A stretch of DNA of 64,000 bases from Rhodospira trueperi (lineage in GTDB: Bacteria > Pseudomonadota > Alphaproteobacteria > Rhodospirillales > Rhodospirillaceae), in the NCBI RefSeq assembly GCF_900101965.1, contig NZ_FNAP01000001.1:186001-250000 (forward strand). The letters run 5' to 3'. The notes under the pieces were generated by a model. That model saw nothing but the letters and a program-made list of their open reading frames with translations, was not told the origin of the DNA and ran no database searches. The position numbers and the translations under genes are program-made. This document shows, in pieces, positions 47,394 to 55,827 of this stretch; position 1 is the stretch's first letter; the number at the start of each line of letters is the position of its first letter.

Positions 47394-47960
47394 TCAATCG
47401 GTTGGTTTTTCGGGGGCGGTCGGTTTTTCGGGGGCGGTTGGCTTTTCGGGGGTGTCATCGCGCAGGGCATCGACGAACCCAAAGGTGCTCAGGTCGGGCA
47501 TACGCATGGGGTACAGAATGCCGTCCAGGTGATCACATTCGTGTTGCAGAACGCGGGCGTGAAAGCCCACCGCCTCGCCGGCTGTCGGCTGCCCCTCGGC
47601 GTCCAGCGCGCGCCAGCGCACCCGGGTGTGGCGCGGAACACGGCCGCTCAGGCCGGGCAGGGACAGGCAGGCCTCGCGCGCTTCCGCCATCTCGTCCCCC
47701 ACCGGCTCCAGCACCGGATTGAGCAGGGCGCGAAGCGGGATGGCCTCGCCGTCGTTGCGTGCGGCCGGCACCTCGTAGACGATGATGCGCAGGGGCCCAT
47801 GAACCTGAGGCGCGGCCAGCCCGACGCCGCCGACGGCCCGCATGGTCTCGATCATATCGGCGATCATGCGGCGGGTCTCCGGCCCGGTCGGGTCGTCGAC
47901 GGGCCGGGCCGGCGTGGCCAGGATTGGGTGCCCCATGCGGGCGATGGGCAGAACGGTCAT
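47394..47960 (-). CDS. def: Peptide deformylase-like protein
   Basis: 188 residues; removes N-formyl groups from nascent proteins. Motifs: GVGLAAPQV (motif 1), EACLSLPG (motif 2; canonical EGCLS has Gly where Ala is found), and QHECDHLDGILYP (motif 3, HExxH). The metal ligands Cys and two His are kept. The C-terminus ends in a short tandem repeat PEKPTA (three units, encoded at about 47397-47456). A second deformylase elsewhere in the genome would explain the Gly-to-Ala change; not visible here. Start MTVLPIARMG. Confidence 0.88.
   Translation of the reverse strand: MTVLPIARMGHPILATPARPVDDPTGPETRRMIADMIETMRAVGGVGLAAPQVHGPLRIIVYEVPAARNDGEAIPLRALLNPVLEPVGDEMAEAREACLSLPGLSGRVPRHTRVRWRALDAEGQPTAGEAVGFHARVLQHECDHLDGILYPMRMPDLSTFGFVDALRDDTPEKPTAPEKPTAPEKPTD
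47397..47456. repeat. 18-bp tandem repeat coding PEKPTA units at def 3' end
   Basis: Near-identical units reading GGTTTTTCGGGGGCGGTC on the plus strand occur three times and translate on the minus strand as PEKPTA-PEKPTA-PEKPTD. Copies differ by single bases. Expanded or contracted alleles would add or remove six residues without frameshift. Confidence 0.75.
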
Positions 47961-48234
47961 GGGATGCACATAGGACCATTGTGGACGGGGGTAAAGGCGG
48001 CGTACCGACTCTTCACAAGCGTGTTTGGGCATGGTATCGTCCGCCCCCTTCGGTGACACGGGGCTCCGTGTCGCCGGGATACAGTTTGTTCGTCGGTTCG
48101 ACGTACACCGCCTCCGCCGTTCCGGAAGGGGACGAGTGGGCGTGGTGTTGTTTCCTTTTTTGGGTGTGTGATCGGGAAGAACCCTATTCGGCGTGGTCGC
48201 TGGGACCCCCGGATGCAAGCAAAGGAGAAGACCC

Positions 48235-48441
48235 CTGGTTCAGGTTCTGGTGCGCGACAACAATGTCGATCAGGCCCTCAAGGCGCTGAAAAAGAAGATG
48301 CAGCGCGAGGGTGTTTTCCGCGAAATGAAGCTGCGCCGCAATTTCGAGAAGCCCTCGGAGCGCAAGGCGCGCGAGAAGGCCGAAGCCGTGCGCCGCGCCC
48401 GCAAGCTGGAGCGCAAGCGCCTGGAACGCGAGGGCTTCTAG
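48235..48441 (+). CDS. rpsU: 30S ribosomal protein bS21, apparently CTG-initiated
   Basis: 68 residues. The coding frame reads [20 protein letters not shown] and continues as a standard bS21 with a basic C-terminal helix. Aligned with other bS21 proteins, the initiator falls on CTG (48235-48237). GGAG sits at 48224-48227, 7 nt before it, an ideal spacing. The only upstream alternative in frame is GTG at 48193, which would add 14 unrelated residues and lacks a ribosome-binding site; GTG 48250 would cut off strand one. Ends TAG, which is fused to repeat B3. Confidence 0.9.
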   Translation: MVQVLVRDNNVDQALKALKKKMQREGVFREMKLRRNFEKPSERKAREKAEAVRRARKLERKRLEREGF

Positions 48442-48543
48442 GGCAAATCCTTGACCGATCCGGAACGGATCGCGACGACGATTTGCCGAAATACCGGAGC
48501 CTCGGGGAGTGGTGCGTGAGTCAGAACCCACGCAACGCGCCCG
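48441..48543. repeat. Family B two-hairpin repeat, copy B3
   Basis: GGGCAAATCC...CGATCCGGAACGGATCGCGACGACGATTTGC, then GTGCGTGAGTC...CCCACGCAACGCGCCC. The element starts at the last base of the rpsU stop codon (CTAGGGC). Confidence 0.88.
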
Positions 48544-48569
48544 ACGAGCCCAACCCGTGTCCGGCGCTG

Positions 48570-48980
48570 ATGCGACACGCGACCCAACTGGCCCTGACGG
48601 TGGGGGCGCTGGTCTGTGCGGCCTGCGCGCCCGCGCCGTCTTCCGACACATCACCCGAGATCGAACGGGGCGGCCGGACGGTCGCGCCTGAACCCGTCGT
48701 GCGGCCTGAATTGCCGGCGGGTTCGGCGCTGTCCGGCGCCTGCGGCCGACTCCAGGTCACGCGGGACTATCAGGCCCGTCTGCGCGACCTGATCGCGCTC
48801 ATCGAGGCCGATGGGGTCACGCAGGCCGAACGCACCGACCTGATGCGCGCGTACAGCCGCCTGCACGGCGCTGAGGCCGAAGCGGCCCAGGCGGCGGCGG
48901 ACGTGGCGTCGGCCCGCTACCGGTTGGAGGCCCTGACCGGCGGCGCCATCAGAGCGTCCGACCTGCCGCCGTGTGAGTGA
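48570..48980 (+). CDS. Small lipoprotein with helical C-terminus
   Basis: 136 residues. Signal peptide with lipobox-like LVCAAC (lipid Cys 19), Pro-rich linker, then a predicted helical pair (LRDLIALIEADGVTQAERTDLMRA; residues about 71-94, and AEAEAAQAAADVASARYRLEAL). No family recognised. Begins 27 nt after repeat B3. ATG chosen because it is the one giving a lipoprotein signal; upstream in-frame sequence runs through the repeat. Confidence 0.75.
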   Translation: MRHATQLALTVGALVCAACAPAPSSDTSPEIERGGRTVAPEPVVRPELPAGSALSGACGRLQVTRDYQARLRDLIALIEADGVTQAERTDLMRAYSRLHGAEAEAAQAAADVASARYRLEALTGGAIRASDLPPCE

Positions 48981-49049
48981 ACGGTGGCGCGGTCGATAAG
49001 GCATCGGGGTGAAGGGACCTCCAATTGCCTTTGGGCGCGCGCGCCGATG

Positions 49050-49078
49050 TTTACACGTTTTATTAAAAACTGTATTCT
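49050..49078 (+). promoter_or_regulatory. Sigma-70-like promoter for the PEBP-like lipoprotein gene
   Basis: TTTACA (49050-49055), 17-nt AT-rich spacer, TATTCT (49073-49078). The region is distinctly AT-rich against its surroundings and lies 130 nt upstream of the ATG at 49208. Prediction by consensus only. Confidence 0.55.
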
Positions 49079-49207
49079 GACAAGGGCAAATTGCCTCTGC
49101 GGTTTCGTTCAGGCGTTCCAGGCCGATTTGAGAGACGCGCGGTCCTGGCTGGTCGACCGCTGTTCGTTCTCGGACTGTCAGACCCCATCGCGATTGGAGG
49201 GACAAGA

Positions 49208-49768
49208 ATGCGGATAGGAACACGCACTGGCTTCACGGGTGTTGTCGTGATGTCAGCGGTCTTGCTTGCGACGGGTTGCCAGACCACGAGCGGGTCGCAG
49301 ACGGCACAAAGGTCGTCGCTGCCATCTCTTGAGGTCGCCTTCACCGATCCAACCTGGACCGGAGATCGTCTGCCGTCCGGTCAGCACTGTACGAAGTTCG
49401 GGGGCAACGGCAGCACCCCGCCCCTGGCCGTGAGTGCTCTGCCGGCCGGGACGTCGGAGATCGTGCTTGCGTTCAACGATCTTAGCTATCCGCCCCTGGC
49501 GAGAAATGGGGGGCACGGCAAGATCGGCTTTCCTGTCCCGGACGGCGCGGACAGCGTGATGTTGCCGGCGGTGCCTGGGGAAACCCGTGATCTTCCCGGT
49601 GGGGCCTATGTGGTCGCTCGAAACAGGGCATCCGGCAGCTACTCGGCACCAGGCTATCTGCCGCCATGCTCGGGCGGAAAGGGCAACACCTACAACGCGG
49701 TTGTCACGGCGCGTGACGCGTCGGGGACGCCACTGGCGGAAGGGCGCATCACGCTGGGTCGGTACTAG
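49208..49768 (+). CDS. PEBP-like (YbhB-type) lipoprotein
   Basis: 186 residues. Lipobox LLATGC (lipid Cys 24). The domain has GSTPPLAVSALPAGTSEIVLAF, corresponding to the PEBP core (SPPL..S.LP.GT..), and GYLPPCSGGKGNTYNAVVTARD, resembling GYRGPCPP...HRY. The usual DxDAP and HW elements are weak, so a divergent family member. GGAGGG 6 nt before ATG. The stop TAG is the first part of repeat B4. Confidence 0.72.
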   Translation: MRIGTRTGFTGVVVMSAVLLATGCQTTSGSQTAQRSSLPSLEVAFTDPTWTGDRLPSGQHCTKFGGNGSTPPLAVSALPAGTSEIVLAFNDLSYPPLARNGGHGKIGFPVPDGADSVMLPAVPGETRDLPGGAYVVARNRASGSYSAPGYLPPCSGGKGNTYNAVVTARDASGTPLAEGRITLGRY

Positions 49769-49870
49769 AGCAAATCCCGAGCGATTCGGAACGGATCGCG
49801 ACGACGACTTGCTTCAAGATCAAATGGCTAGAGCGCGTTGAATGAGACAGAACGTACGCTCCGCGCTCTA
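49767..49870. repeat. Family B two-hairpin repeat, copy B4, spanning convergent stops
   Basis: Starts in CTAGAGCAAATCCC and ends GCGCTCTAG. The TAG at its left end (49766-49768) is the stop of the PEBP-like gene; CTA at its right end (49868-49870) is the stop of the synthetase gene on the other strand. The two ends are inverted copies (CTAGAGC/GCTCTAG). Confidence 0.9.
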
Positions 49871-51385
49871 GGCCCTAAACAGCGTTGCCTTTTCCTCCCG
49901 CAACTGCGCCTTCTGCACCTTGCCCATGGTGTTGCGCGGCAGTTCGGGGACGAAGAACACCCGCTTGGGTGTCTTGTAGTTGGCGAGGTGCTCCTTGCAG
50001 TGGGCGATGACCGCGTCTTCGTCGGGCGCGCCGTCGCCCTCGGGCACCACAACGGCCACCACGCCCTCGCCGAAGTCCGGGTGCGGCACGCCGATCACCG
50101 CGCTTTCGACCACGCCGGGCAGCTCGTCGATGACCGATTCGACCTCCTTGGGATAGACGTTGTAGCCGCCGGAGATCACCAGATCCTTGGCCCGGCCGAC
50201 GATGAACAGATAACCCCGGTCGTCGATGCGGCCGATGTCGCCGGTGCGGAACCAGCCGTCGGCGGTGAACTCCTCGGCGGTCTTCTCGGGCAGCTTCCAA
50301 TAGCCCTTCATGATGTTGGGGCCGCGCACCTGGATGCCGCCGATCTCGTCCGTGCCCAGCGGCCGGTCCTGGTCGTCGGTGACGCGCACCTCCACCTGGG
50401 GGAACGGGAACCCGACCGAGCCGGGCCGGCGCTCCGCGTCGTAGGGGTTGCCGGTCAACATGCCGGTTTCGGTCATGCCGTAGCGTTCCAGGATGGCGTG
50501 CCCGGTGCGGGCCTGGAACGCCTCGTGCGTCTCGGCCAGCAGCGGCGCCGAGCCGGCGGTGAACAGCCGCATGCCGGCGCAGACCTCCCGGTTGAAATCG
50601 TCACCGTCCAACAGGCGGGTATAGAACGTCGGCACGCCCATGAACGCGGTGGCCCGGGGCAGCAGGCGCACCACCTCCTCGCGCTTGAAACCGGGCAGCC
50701 AGATCATCGACGCCCCCGCCAGCAGGACGCAATGCACGGCCACGAACAGGCCGTGGGCGTGGAAGATGGGCAGGGCGTGCAACAGCACGTCATCGGCGGA
50801 AAAGTGCCACGTCTCCACCAGGTCCAGACCGTTGGCGGCGAGGTTGCGGTGGGTCAGCATGGCGCCCTTCGGCTTGCCCGTGGTGCCGCTTGTATACAGC
50901 ATGGCGGCCAGGTCATCGCCCCCGCAGGGCACCGCCGGGAAATCCACCGGGGCGGCGTTGGCAGCCTCAACCAAGCTGCCGGAGCCGTCGGTGCCCAGGG
51001 TCAGGACGTGGGGCGCGCCATGCTTCGCTGCGATGCCGCGCACGGTCTCCTCGTCCGCGGGGCGGCACACGATGGCCGCCGGCTTGGCGTTGCCCACCAG
51101 ATAGTCCACCTCGTCGGGCCGGTAGGCGGTGTTCATCGGCAGGAAGACGAACCCCGCCCGCAGGCAGGCCAAATACAGGACCAGCGCCTCACTGGACTTG
51201 TCCACCTGGACCGCCACCCGGTCACCTTTGTTCACGCCCAGGTCGGAAAGGGCGCGCGCCATTTTCGTCGCCATGGCCTCGGCCTCGCCGTACCGCACCG
51301 TTCCACCGTCGCCGGTCTCCAACAGGACCTTGGAGCGGTCGTTGGGAAACCGGGACTCAAGCAGGGCGTACAGGGAGTCGGTCAT
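49868..51385 (-). CDS. matB: Malonyl-CoA synthetase
   Basis: ANL-superfamily ligase of 505 residues: malonate + CoA + ATP to malonyl-CoA. AMP-binding MLYTSGTTGKPKGAMLTHRN, GYWKLPEKTAEEF, RTGDIGRIDDRGYLFIVGR and NTMGKVQK. The overall pattern (LNTAYRPDEVDYLV-like start, LHALPIFHAHGLFVA, FMGVPTFYTRLL, RYGMTETGMLTGNPYD) follows rhizobial/Rhodopseudomonas MatB closely. Start ATG 51385 with GAGGA 6 nt upstream preferred over ATG 51397. No malonyl-CoA decarboxylase is adjacent. Confidence 0.88.
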   Translation of the reverse strand: MTDSLYALLESRFPNDRSKVLLETGDGGTVRYGEAEAMATKMARALSDLGVNKGDRVAVQVDKSSEALVLYLACLRAGFVFLPMNTAYRPDEVDYLVGNAKPAAIVCRPADEETVRGIAAKHGAPHVLTLGTDGSGSLVEAANAAPVDFPAVPCGGDDLAAMLYTSGTTGKPKGAMLTHRNLAANGLDLVETWHFSADDVLLHALPIFHAHGLFVAVHCVLLAGASMIWLPGFKREEVVRLLPRATAFMGVPTFYTRLLDGDDFNREVCAGMRLFTAGSAPLLAETHEAFQARTGHAILERYGMTETGMLTGNPYDAERRPGSVGFPFPQVEVRVTDDQDRPLGTDEIGGIQVRGPNIMKGYWKLPEKTAEEFTADGWFRTGDIGRIDDRGYLFIVGRAKDLVISGGYNVYPKEVESVIDELPGVVESAVIGVPHPDFGEGVVAVVVPEGDGAPDEDAVIAHCKEHLANYKTPKRVFFVPELPRNTMGKVQKAQLREEKATLFRA

Positions 51386-51512
51386 GGCGGTCCTCATGGG
51401 AAAAAACGGAAATGCGACCCAGCGTTATACACAGCCCTTTCCCCAAGGCAAAAGGCCGCATACGTTCCGGGGTGCCATCCGACCAGACCGACATGTCACG
51501 GGATCCGCTTCC

Positions 51513-52520
51513 ATGCATCTCAGCCAACCGTACCTTCTGTTCCTCGGTGATGCGCCCGACCACCTCGCGGCCAAGACGGCGCGCGGCATCCACCAATGGC
51601 GTCCGGACATCTGCGTCGGGCAGCTTCGCCTGCCGGGCTGCGAGACGACGTTGGGCCTACCGGATTTGACGGTGGAGGAGGCCGCCGCGCGAGGTGCCGC
51701 GACCCTGGTGGTGGGCGTGGCCAACCGGGGCGGGGTGATCGCGGATCACTGGCGTGCGGTATTCAAGGACGCCTTGGCCAACGGCCTGGACATCGCAGCC
51801 GGACTCCACCAAAAACTGAACGATATTCCGGAACTTGTTGAAACGGCTGAAGAGTATGGCCGCATGCTCTTTGACGTGCGACACCCCACGGAGACCTTCC
51901 CGGTGGCTCACGGCGTGCCGCGACCCGGCAAACGGATTCTGGCGGTGGGCACCGACTGTTCGGTCGGCAAGATGTACGCCATGCTGGCCATGGAGCGGAC
52001 CATGAAGGCACGCGGCCTGAAGGCGGACTTCCGGGCCACGGGGCAGACGGGCATTCTGATTGCCGGTGAGGGCGTGAGTGTTGATGCCGTGGTGGCGGAC
52101 TTCATCTCCGGCGCGACGGAGGTCCTGTGCCCCGCCAACGATGACGATCACTATGACCTCGTGGAGGGACAGGGCAGCCTGTTCCATGCCTCCTACGCCG
52201 GGGTCTCGCTGGGTCTGCTGCACGGGGCGCAGCCGGATTACCTCGTTCTCTGTCACGAACCCGGGCGGGCGCACATGCGCGGGCTTCCGGGGTTCGCTCT
52301 GCCGGACCTGGACGCGTGCATGGACCTGAACCTGCGCTGCGCCCGGCTGGTCAATCCGGAGGCGCGGTTCGTCGGCGCCTGCTTCAACACCTCCGCGCTG
52401 GACGACGACGCGGCCCGGCGCGTGATGCACGAGGCCAGCGAACGCCTGGGCCTGCCCGTGGTCGATCCGGTGCGGAGCGGGGTCGAGCCCCTGGTGGACC
52501 GGGTGCTGGGCGATGCCTGA
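51513..52520 (+). CDS. dgcN: DUF1611-type N-acetyltransferase DgcN
   Basis: 335 residues with a P-loop-like VGTDCSVGKMYAMLAMER. In the DgcN/DgcA pathway of marine bacteria this protein N-acetylates D-glutamate. It also has DVRHPTETFPVAHG and FRATGQTGILIAGEGVSVDAV. Start MHLSQPYLLFLGD. It overlaps dgcA by 8 nt, the usual pairing. Identification rests on this pairing and family likeness. Confidence 0.83.
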   Translation: MHLSQPYLLFLGDAPDHLAAKTARGIHQWRPDICVGQLRLPGCETTLGLPDLTVEEAAARGAATLVVGVANRGGVIADHWRAVFKDALANGLDIAAGLHQKLNDIPELVETAEEYGRMLFDVRHPTETFPVAHGVPRPGKRILAVGTDCSVGKMYAMLAMERTMKARGLKADFRATGQTGILIAGEGVSVDAVVADFISGATEVLCPANDDDHYDLVEGQGSLFHASYAGVSLGLLHGAQPDYLVLCHEPGRAHMRGLPGFALPDLDACMDLNLRCARLVNPEARFVGACFNTSALDDDAARRVMHEASERLGLPVVDPVRSGVEPLVDRVLGDA

Positions 52521-53490
52521 AATCCGGGTTGCGGTGGAGCGCTGGCCCATTGCCGGCGGCTTCACCATCTCGCGCGGAACCCGCACCGAGGCCGTGGTGG
52601 TGGTCGTCACGATCACGGACGATGACGGCACGCGGGGCTGGGGCGAAAGCGTTCCCTATGCGCGTTACGGAGAGACGGTGGAGGGGGTGGCGGACACCAT
52701 CCGTGCCCTGGACCTGCGGGACTTGGACCGCACGGGTCTGCGAGCCCGCTTGCCGGCCGGGGCGGCCCGCAATGCCGTCGATGCCGCTCTGTGGGACCTG
52801 GAGGCGAAACGAACCCGCCGCAGGGTTTGGGATCTGGCAGGCGCATCGCCACCTCCCGAGCACATGGTCACCGCCGAGACCCTCTCCATTGCCGCGCCGG
52901 AGGCGATGGCCGAGAAGGCACGGGCGCTGGCCGACCGGCCGTTGCTCAAGGTCAAGGTGGGCGCCGACGATCCGATCCGGCGCATTGCCGCCGTGCGGGC
53001 CGGCGCGCCCGAAGCGGATCTGATCGTTGATGCCAACGAGGCCTGGTCGGTCGATCAACTGCGCGCGCTGCTGCCCGATCTGGCGGCTTTGCGGGTTCGT
53101 CTGTTGGAACAGCCGGTGCCGGCGGACCAGGACGCAGGCTTGGCCGGACTGGACTCCCCGGTCCCGCTGTGCGCCGACGAAAGTGCCCATGTCGCCGCCG
53201 ACGTGGCGCGCCTCGCCGCGCTGTACGACGCGGTCAATATCAAGCTCGACAAGACCGGCGGTCTGACCGAGGCGCTGGAGATGGCCGACGCCGCCCGGGC
53301 GCGCGGCCTGGGGATCATGGTCGGCTGCATGGTCGGCACCTCGCTGGCGATGGCGCCGGCGACTGTCGTCGCGGCCGGGGCCGACGTGGTGGATCTGGAC
53401 GGGCCGGTGCTGCTCGCTCGCGACCGCGACCCCGGCATCGCCTACGATCGGGGCATGATGGGATCGCCGCCGGTCGCGCTGTGGGGGTAA
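52513..53490 (+). CDS. dgcA: Enolase-superfamily N-acetyl-D-glutamate racemase DgcA
   Basis: 325 residues, muconate-cycloisomerase branch of the enolase superfamily. Catalytic KVKVG (KxK) lysine, metal ligands in VDANEAWS, EQPVP and CADESAH, second acid/base Lys in INIKLDKTGG-like NIKLDKTGG, and terminal GCMVGTSLAM. Converts N-acetyl-D-glutamate to the L form for deacetylation. A dipeptide-epimerase (YcjG) reading is the alternative; the dgcN neighbour favours DgcA. Confidence 0.83.
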   Translation: MPEIRVAVERWPIAGGFTISRGTRTEAVVVVVTITDDDGTRGWGESVPYARYGETVEGVADTIRALDLRDLDRTGLRARLPAGAARNAVDAALWDLEAKRTRRRVWDLAGASPPPEHMVTAETLSIAAPEAMAEKARALADRPLLKVKVGADDPIRRIAAVRAGAPEADLIVDANEAWSVDQLRALLPDLAALRVRLLEQPVPADQDAGLAGLDSPVPLCADESAHVAADVARLAALYDAVNIKLDKTGGLTEALEMADAARARGLGIMVGCMVGTSLAMAPATVVAAGADVVDLDGPVLLARDRDPGIAYDRGMMGSPPVALWG

Positions 53491-53658
53491 GGCCCCTTCG
53501 GACCTGCTCGTGGTCCTGCCTGACCGATCGGCGTTGGCTGTCCGGGCCGGGCGCGGTGCTTCTGGATGCGCCGATCCGCGACGCGGCGATTCCCACGGAT
53601 GGAATGCTGGATTATCCTTGTCCGGGCCTTTTGGGGGCGGGATTGAGGGAGATTGGCT

Positions 53659-54672
53659 ATGCGCACGACGTTCGGTCTCCTGATGCTGCTGCTCGGCCTG
53701 TGGCCGGGCGTTTCTCAGGCCCAGGGTCTGGAAGATGCGCCCGGTACGGCCGACCATCCGCTGGTGCCCCGGTTCGAAGGCTCCGTGATCATCGGTCACG
53801 AGTCGGTTTCATTCGACGCGTTCAGGATGCCGCTCGGCCCTGCGGTGCGGGGCGACGGCGATGAGTGGAAGGCCGAAACGGCGCATGTCGTGGAGGGTGA
53901 GCGGACCCGCCTGATCTATCTGGCGCCCAGGGACGCCTCGCCCCTGGAAATCGTCCGCAACTACCAGCGGGCGCTCGGCGACGACGGGTTCGAGACGCTG
54001 TGGCAGTGCGGCGGGTCGGAGTGCGGCCCCGGGAACGGCAGCTTCCTGGTGAACTACGTGCTCTACCCGCAGGGGCGTCATCTGAGCACCATGGGCCGGG
54101 TGACGGAGCATGCCTTCACCTTCCCGCGCGACCCGCGTTATGCGGCGCTGTCCCGCAAGGCGAAGCCCGGTTCCGTATACGTTTCGATCTATGCGGCGAT
54201 CGAGGACTTCGATCATTTTCCGGAAATCTACGGCCATCCCCTGGTGCTGGTGGACATCGTCGAGTCGGCGCCCATGGAAGACCGCATGGTGTTCATTGAT
54301 GCCGAGGCCATGGCCGGTGACCTGGGCGAACAGGGCCGCGTGGCCCTGTACGGCATTCAGTTCGAGTTCGATAGCGACGTGGTGCGGCCGGAAAGCGACG
54401 CCACGCTGACGGAGATCGCGACCTTGCTGTCCGGCGACCCGGGCCTATCCCTGTACGTGGTCGGACACACGGACATGACCGGATCGCTGGACTACAACAA
54501 GGACCTGTCCGGTCGTCGTGCGGCGGCCGTTGTCCGGGCGTTGACGGGCCGGTTCGGTGTCCACGGGGCGCGCCTGGTTCCGGCCGGGGTCGGTCCCCTG
54601 GCGCCGGTGGCACCCAACGACTCGGAGGAGGGCCGGGCTCTGAACCGACGGGTCGAACTGGTGCGGCGGTAG
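53659..54672 (+). CDS. OmpA-family protein with DUF4892-like N-terminal domain
   Basis: 337 residues. Signal peptide (1-about 22, VSQAQG). The N-terminal region has RLIYLAPRDASPLEIVRNYQRAL and DRMVFIDAEAMA, as in DUF4892 proteins. The OmpA C-terminal domain (about 225-337) has FEFDSDVVRPESDATL, VVGHTDMTGSLDYN and LSGRRAAAVVRAL, with peptidoglycan-binding Asp and Arg (NRRVELV). Anchored to peptidoglycan in the periplasm. ATG with GAGGGAG 7 nt upstream; TTG 53653 rejected. Confidence 0.9.
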   Translation: MRTTFGLLMLLLGLWPGVSQAQGLEDAPGTADHPLVPRFEGSVIIGHESVSFDAFRMPLGPAVRGDGDEWKAETAHVVEGERTRLIYLAPRDASPLEIVRNYQRALGDDGFETLWQCGGSECGPGNGSFLVNYVLYPQGRHLSTMGRVTEHAFTFPRDPRYAALSRKAKPGSVYVSIYAAIEDFDHFPEIYGHPLVLVDIVESAPMEDRMVFIDAEAMAGDLGEQGRVALYGIQFEFDSDVVRPESDATLTEIATLLSGDPGLSLYVVGHTDMTGSLDYNKDLSGRRAAAVVRALTGRFGVHGARLVPAGVGPLAPVAPNDSEEGRALNRRVELVRR

Positions 54673-54681
54673 AACGGACCT

Positions 54682-54717
54682 GTTCGGACGACGGGAAACA
54701 CACGGTCCCGTCCGAAC
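54682..54717 (+). terminator. Hairpin after OmpA-family gene
   Basis: GTTCGGA (54682-54688) pairs with TCCGAAC (54711-54717), and CGGGA (54692-54696) with TCCCG (54706-54710), with a CGA bulge. 10 nt after the stop. No T tract, so termination is uncertain. Confidence 0.45.
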
Positions 54718-54935
54718 CTGTCCCGGTCAACCGGCTGTCCTGAAAGGCGGTTCCTGGCGGGGGAGCGACGTCCGTCCGGCATGGATCCGGCATCCACTGT
54801 TCAACCCGCGATCAGCGACTCAATTTCTTGAAAATTCGTCTTAAATGTCATATCGTCACTACGTAAAAGTGTATCGAGTTCGATCTGTCCTTTTTCGTCC
54901 CGTGACAATCCAAGCGTGACTGCCATTTTGGGTAT

Positions 54936-55646
54936 ATGGAGTCGAACGTCGCCATGCTGTCGCCCGCACAGTTTTATCCTGGTCCTTCGCTGGCTTATCG
55001 GGAGTACGGCCCCGCCGCCGCCGAGGCCGCGTCTGCGCGCGTGGCTCGGGATGGGTCCCAGAACCAGGGCGCGGCCGGCACGCGGCGCTTGGAGAGTGGC
55101 GCCGCAACCCAACAGGCGGGAGCCGTTCGCATTGCCGGTCAGGCGCCGTCCCTGTCCACCGAAGTGATCGGGGCGTTTGGTCTGCTCGAGCCGGAAGGAC
55201 AGTTTGGACTTGAGTCGGTGGCGGACGAGCCGTTTTCTTCGGTGCCGCCTTCGCCCCCACCAACGCAAGCAGGCGGTCTGGACGCCGATGAGGAGTCCGG
55301 AAGTTCGGCGGGAACGGACAGCGCCGGAACCGGGCAAGGCCTTGGTACTGAGGACCTGACCGCCGAAGACGAGGCGGAAGTCCGGCGTTTGCAGGCTCTT
55401 GATGCGGAGGCCCGTCAGCAGGCCACCGAGGCCGGCGTCGGTGACACGGTGGTCATGCAGTACGAGGTTGGTCCGGATGGCCGGCTGTATGCGGTGGCCG
55501 CGCGGGTGAGCGCGAGCCTTGGCGGCCTGATTCCAACGAACGCCGATTCGGATGAGGCTGAGGCCGCACAGGGAACGCGTGACCCGGCCGCAGCTGGTTT
55601 GTTCCTGCAAGCTGCGGCTGCCTATGCCGCCAGCCGAGCCCTTTAG
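54936..55646 (+). CDS. SprA-related paralogue lacking HExxH
   Basis: 236 residues. It shares with the gene at 55970 the segment VRIAGQAPSLSTEVIGAFGLL (residues about 64-84) and the later LTAEDEAEVRRLQALD and YEVGPDGRLYAVAARVS. In the paralogue the corresponding part is LTPEEQAEVQKLRAID, followed by RQHEAAHKAAGAG; here that stretch has become ARQQATEAGVGD, so the HEAAH metal motif is missing. A probable catalytically dead family member. The start ATG is weakly supported; ATG 54954 is possible. Intact frame, not obviously a pseudogene. Confidence 0.75.
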   Translation: MESNVAMLSPAQFYPGPSLAYREYGPAAAEAASARVARDGSQNQGAAGTRRLESGAATQQAGAVRIAGQAPSLSTEVIGAFGLLEPEGQFGLESVADEPFSSVPPSPPPTQAGGLDADEESGSSAGTDSAGTGQGLGTEDLTAEDEAEVRRLQALDAEARQQATEAGVGDTVVMQYEVGPDGRLYAVAARVSASLGGLIPTNADSDEAEAAQGTRDPAAAGLFLQAAAAYAASRAL

Positions 55647-55827
55647 CTCCGAGTCGTATCGTCGGCGTGAGGGCCGGGCCGACCAACCGACATCGTGACA
55701 CTTGCGGAACCGAGGCGTTTTCCGACGTGGCGTGGACATCTTGCCTCATTTCAGGGTCGAGACTACCTTTTCTGCGGTGGGGTTCCGAGGTCTGGTCGGC
55801 GAGTCGGTGGCCGGGAGACAGGGCTGG

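Noticed and set aside
54801-55739. 312-codon open frame on the minus strand over the SprA-like gene
   Set aside because: Only the last 41 codons look protein-like; the rest is antisense of the SprA-like gene, which has a homologous neighbour.
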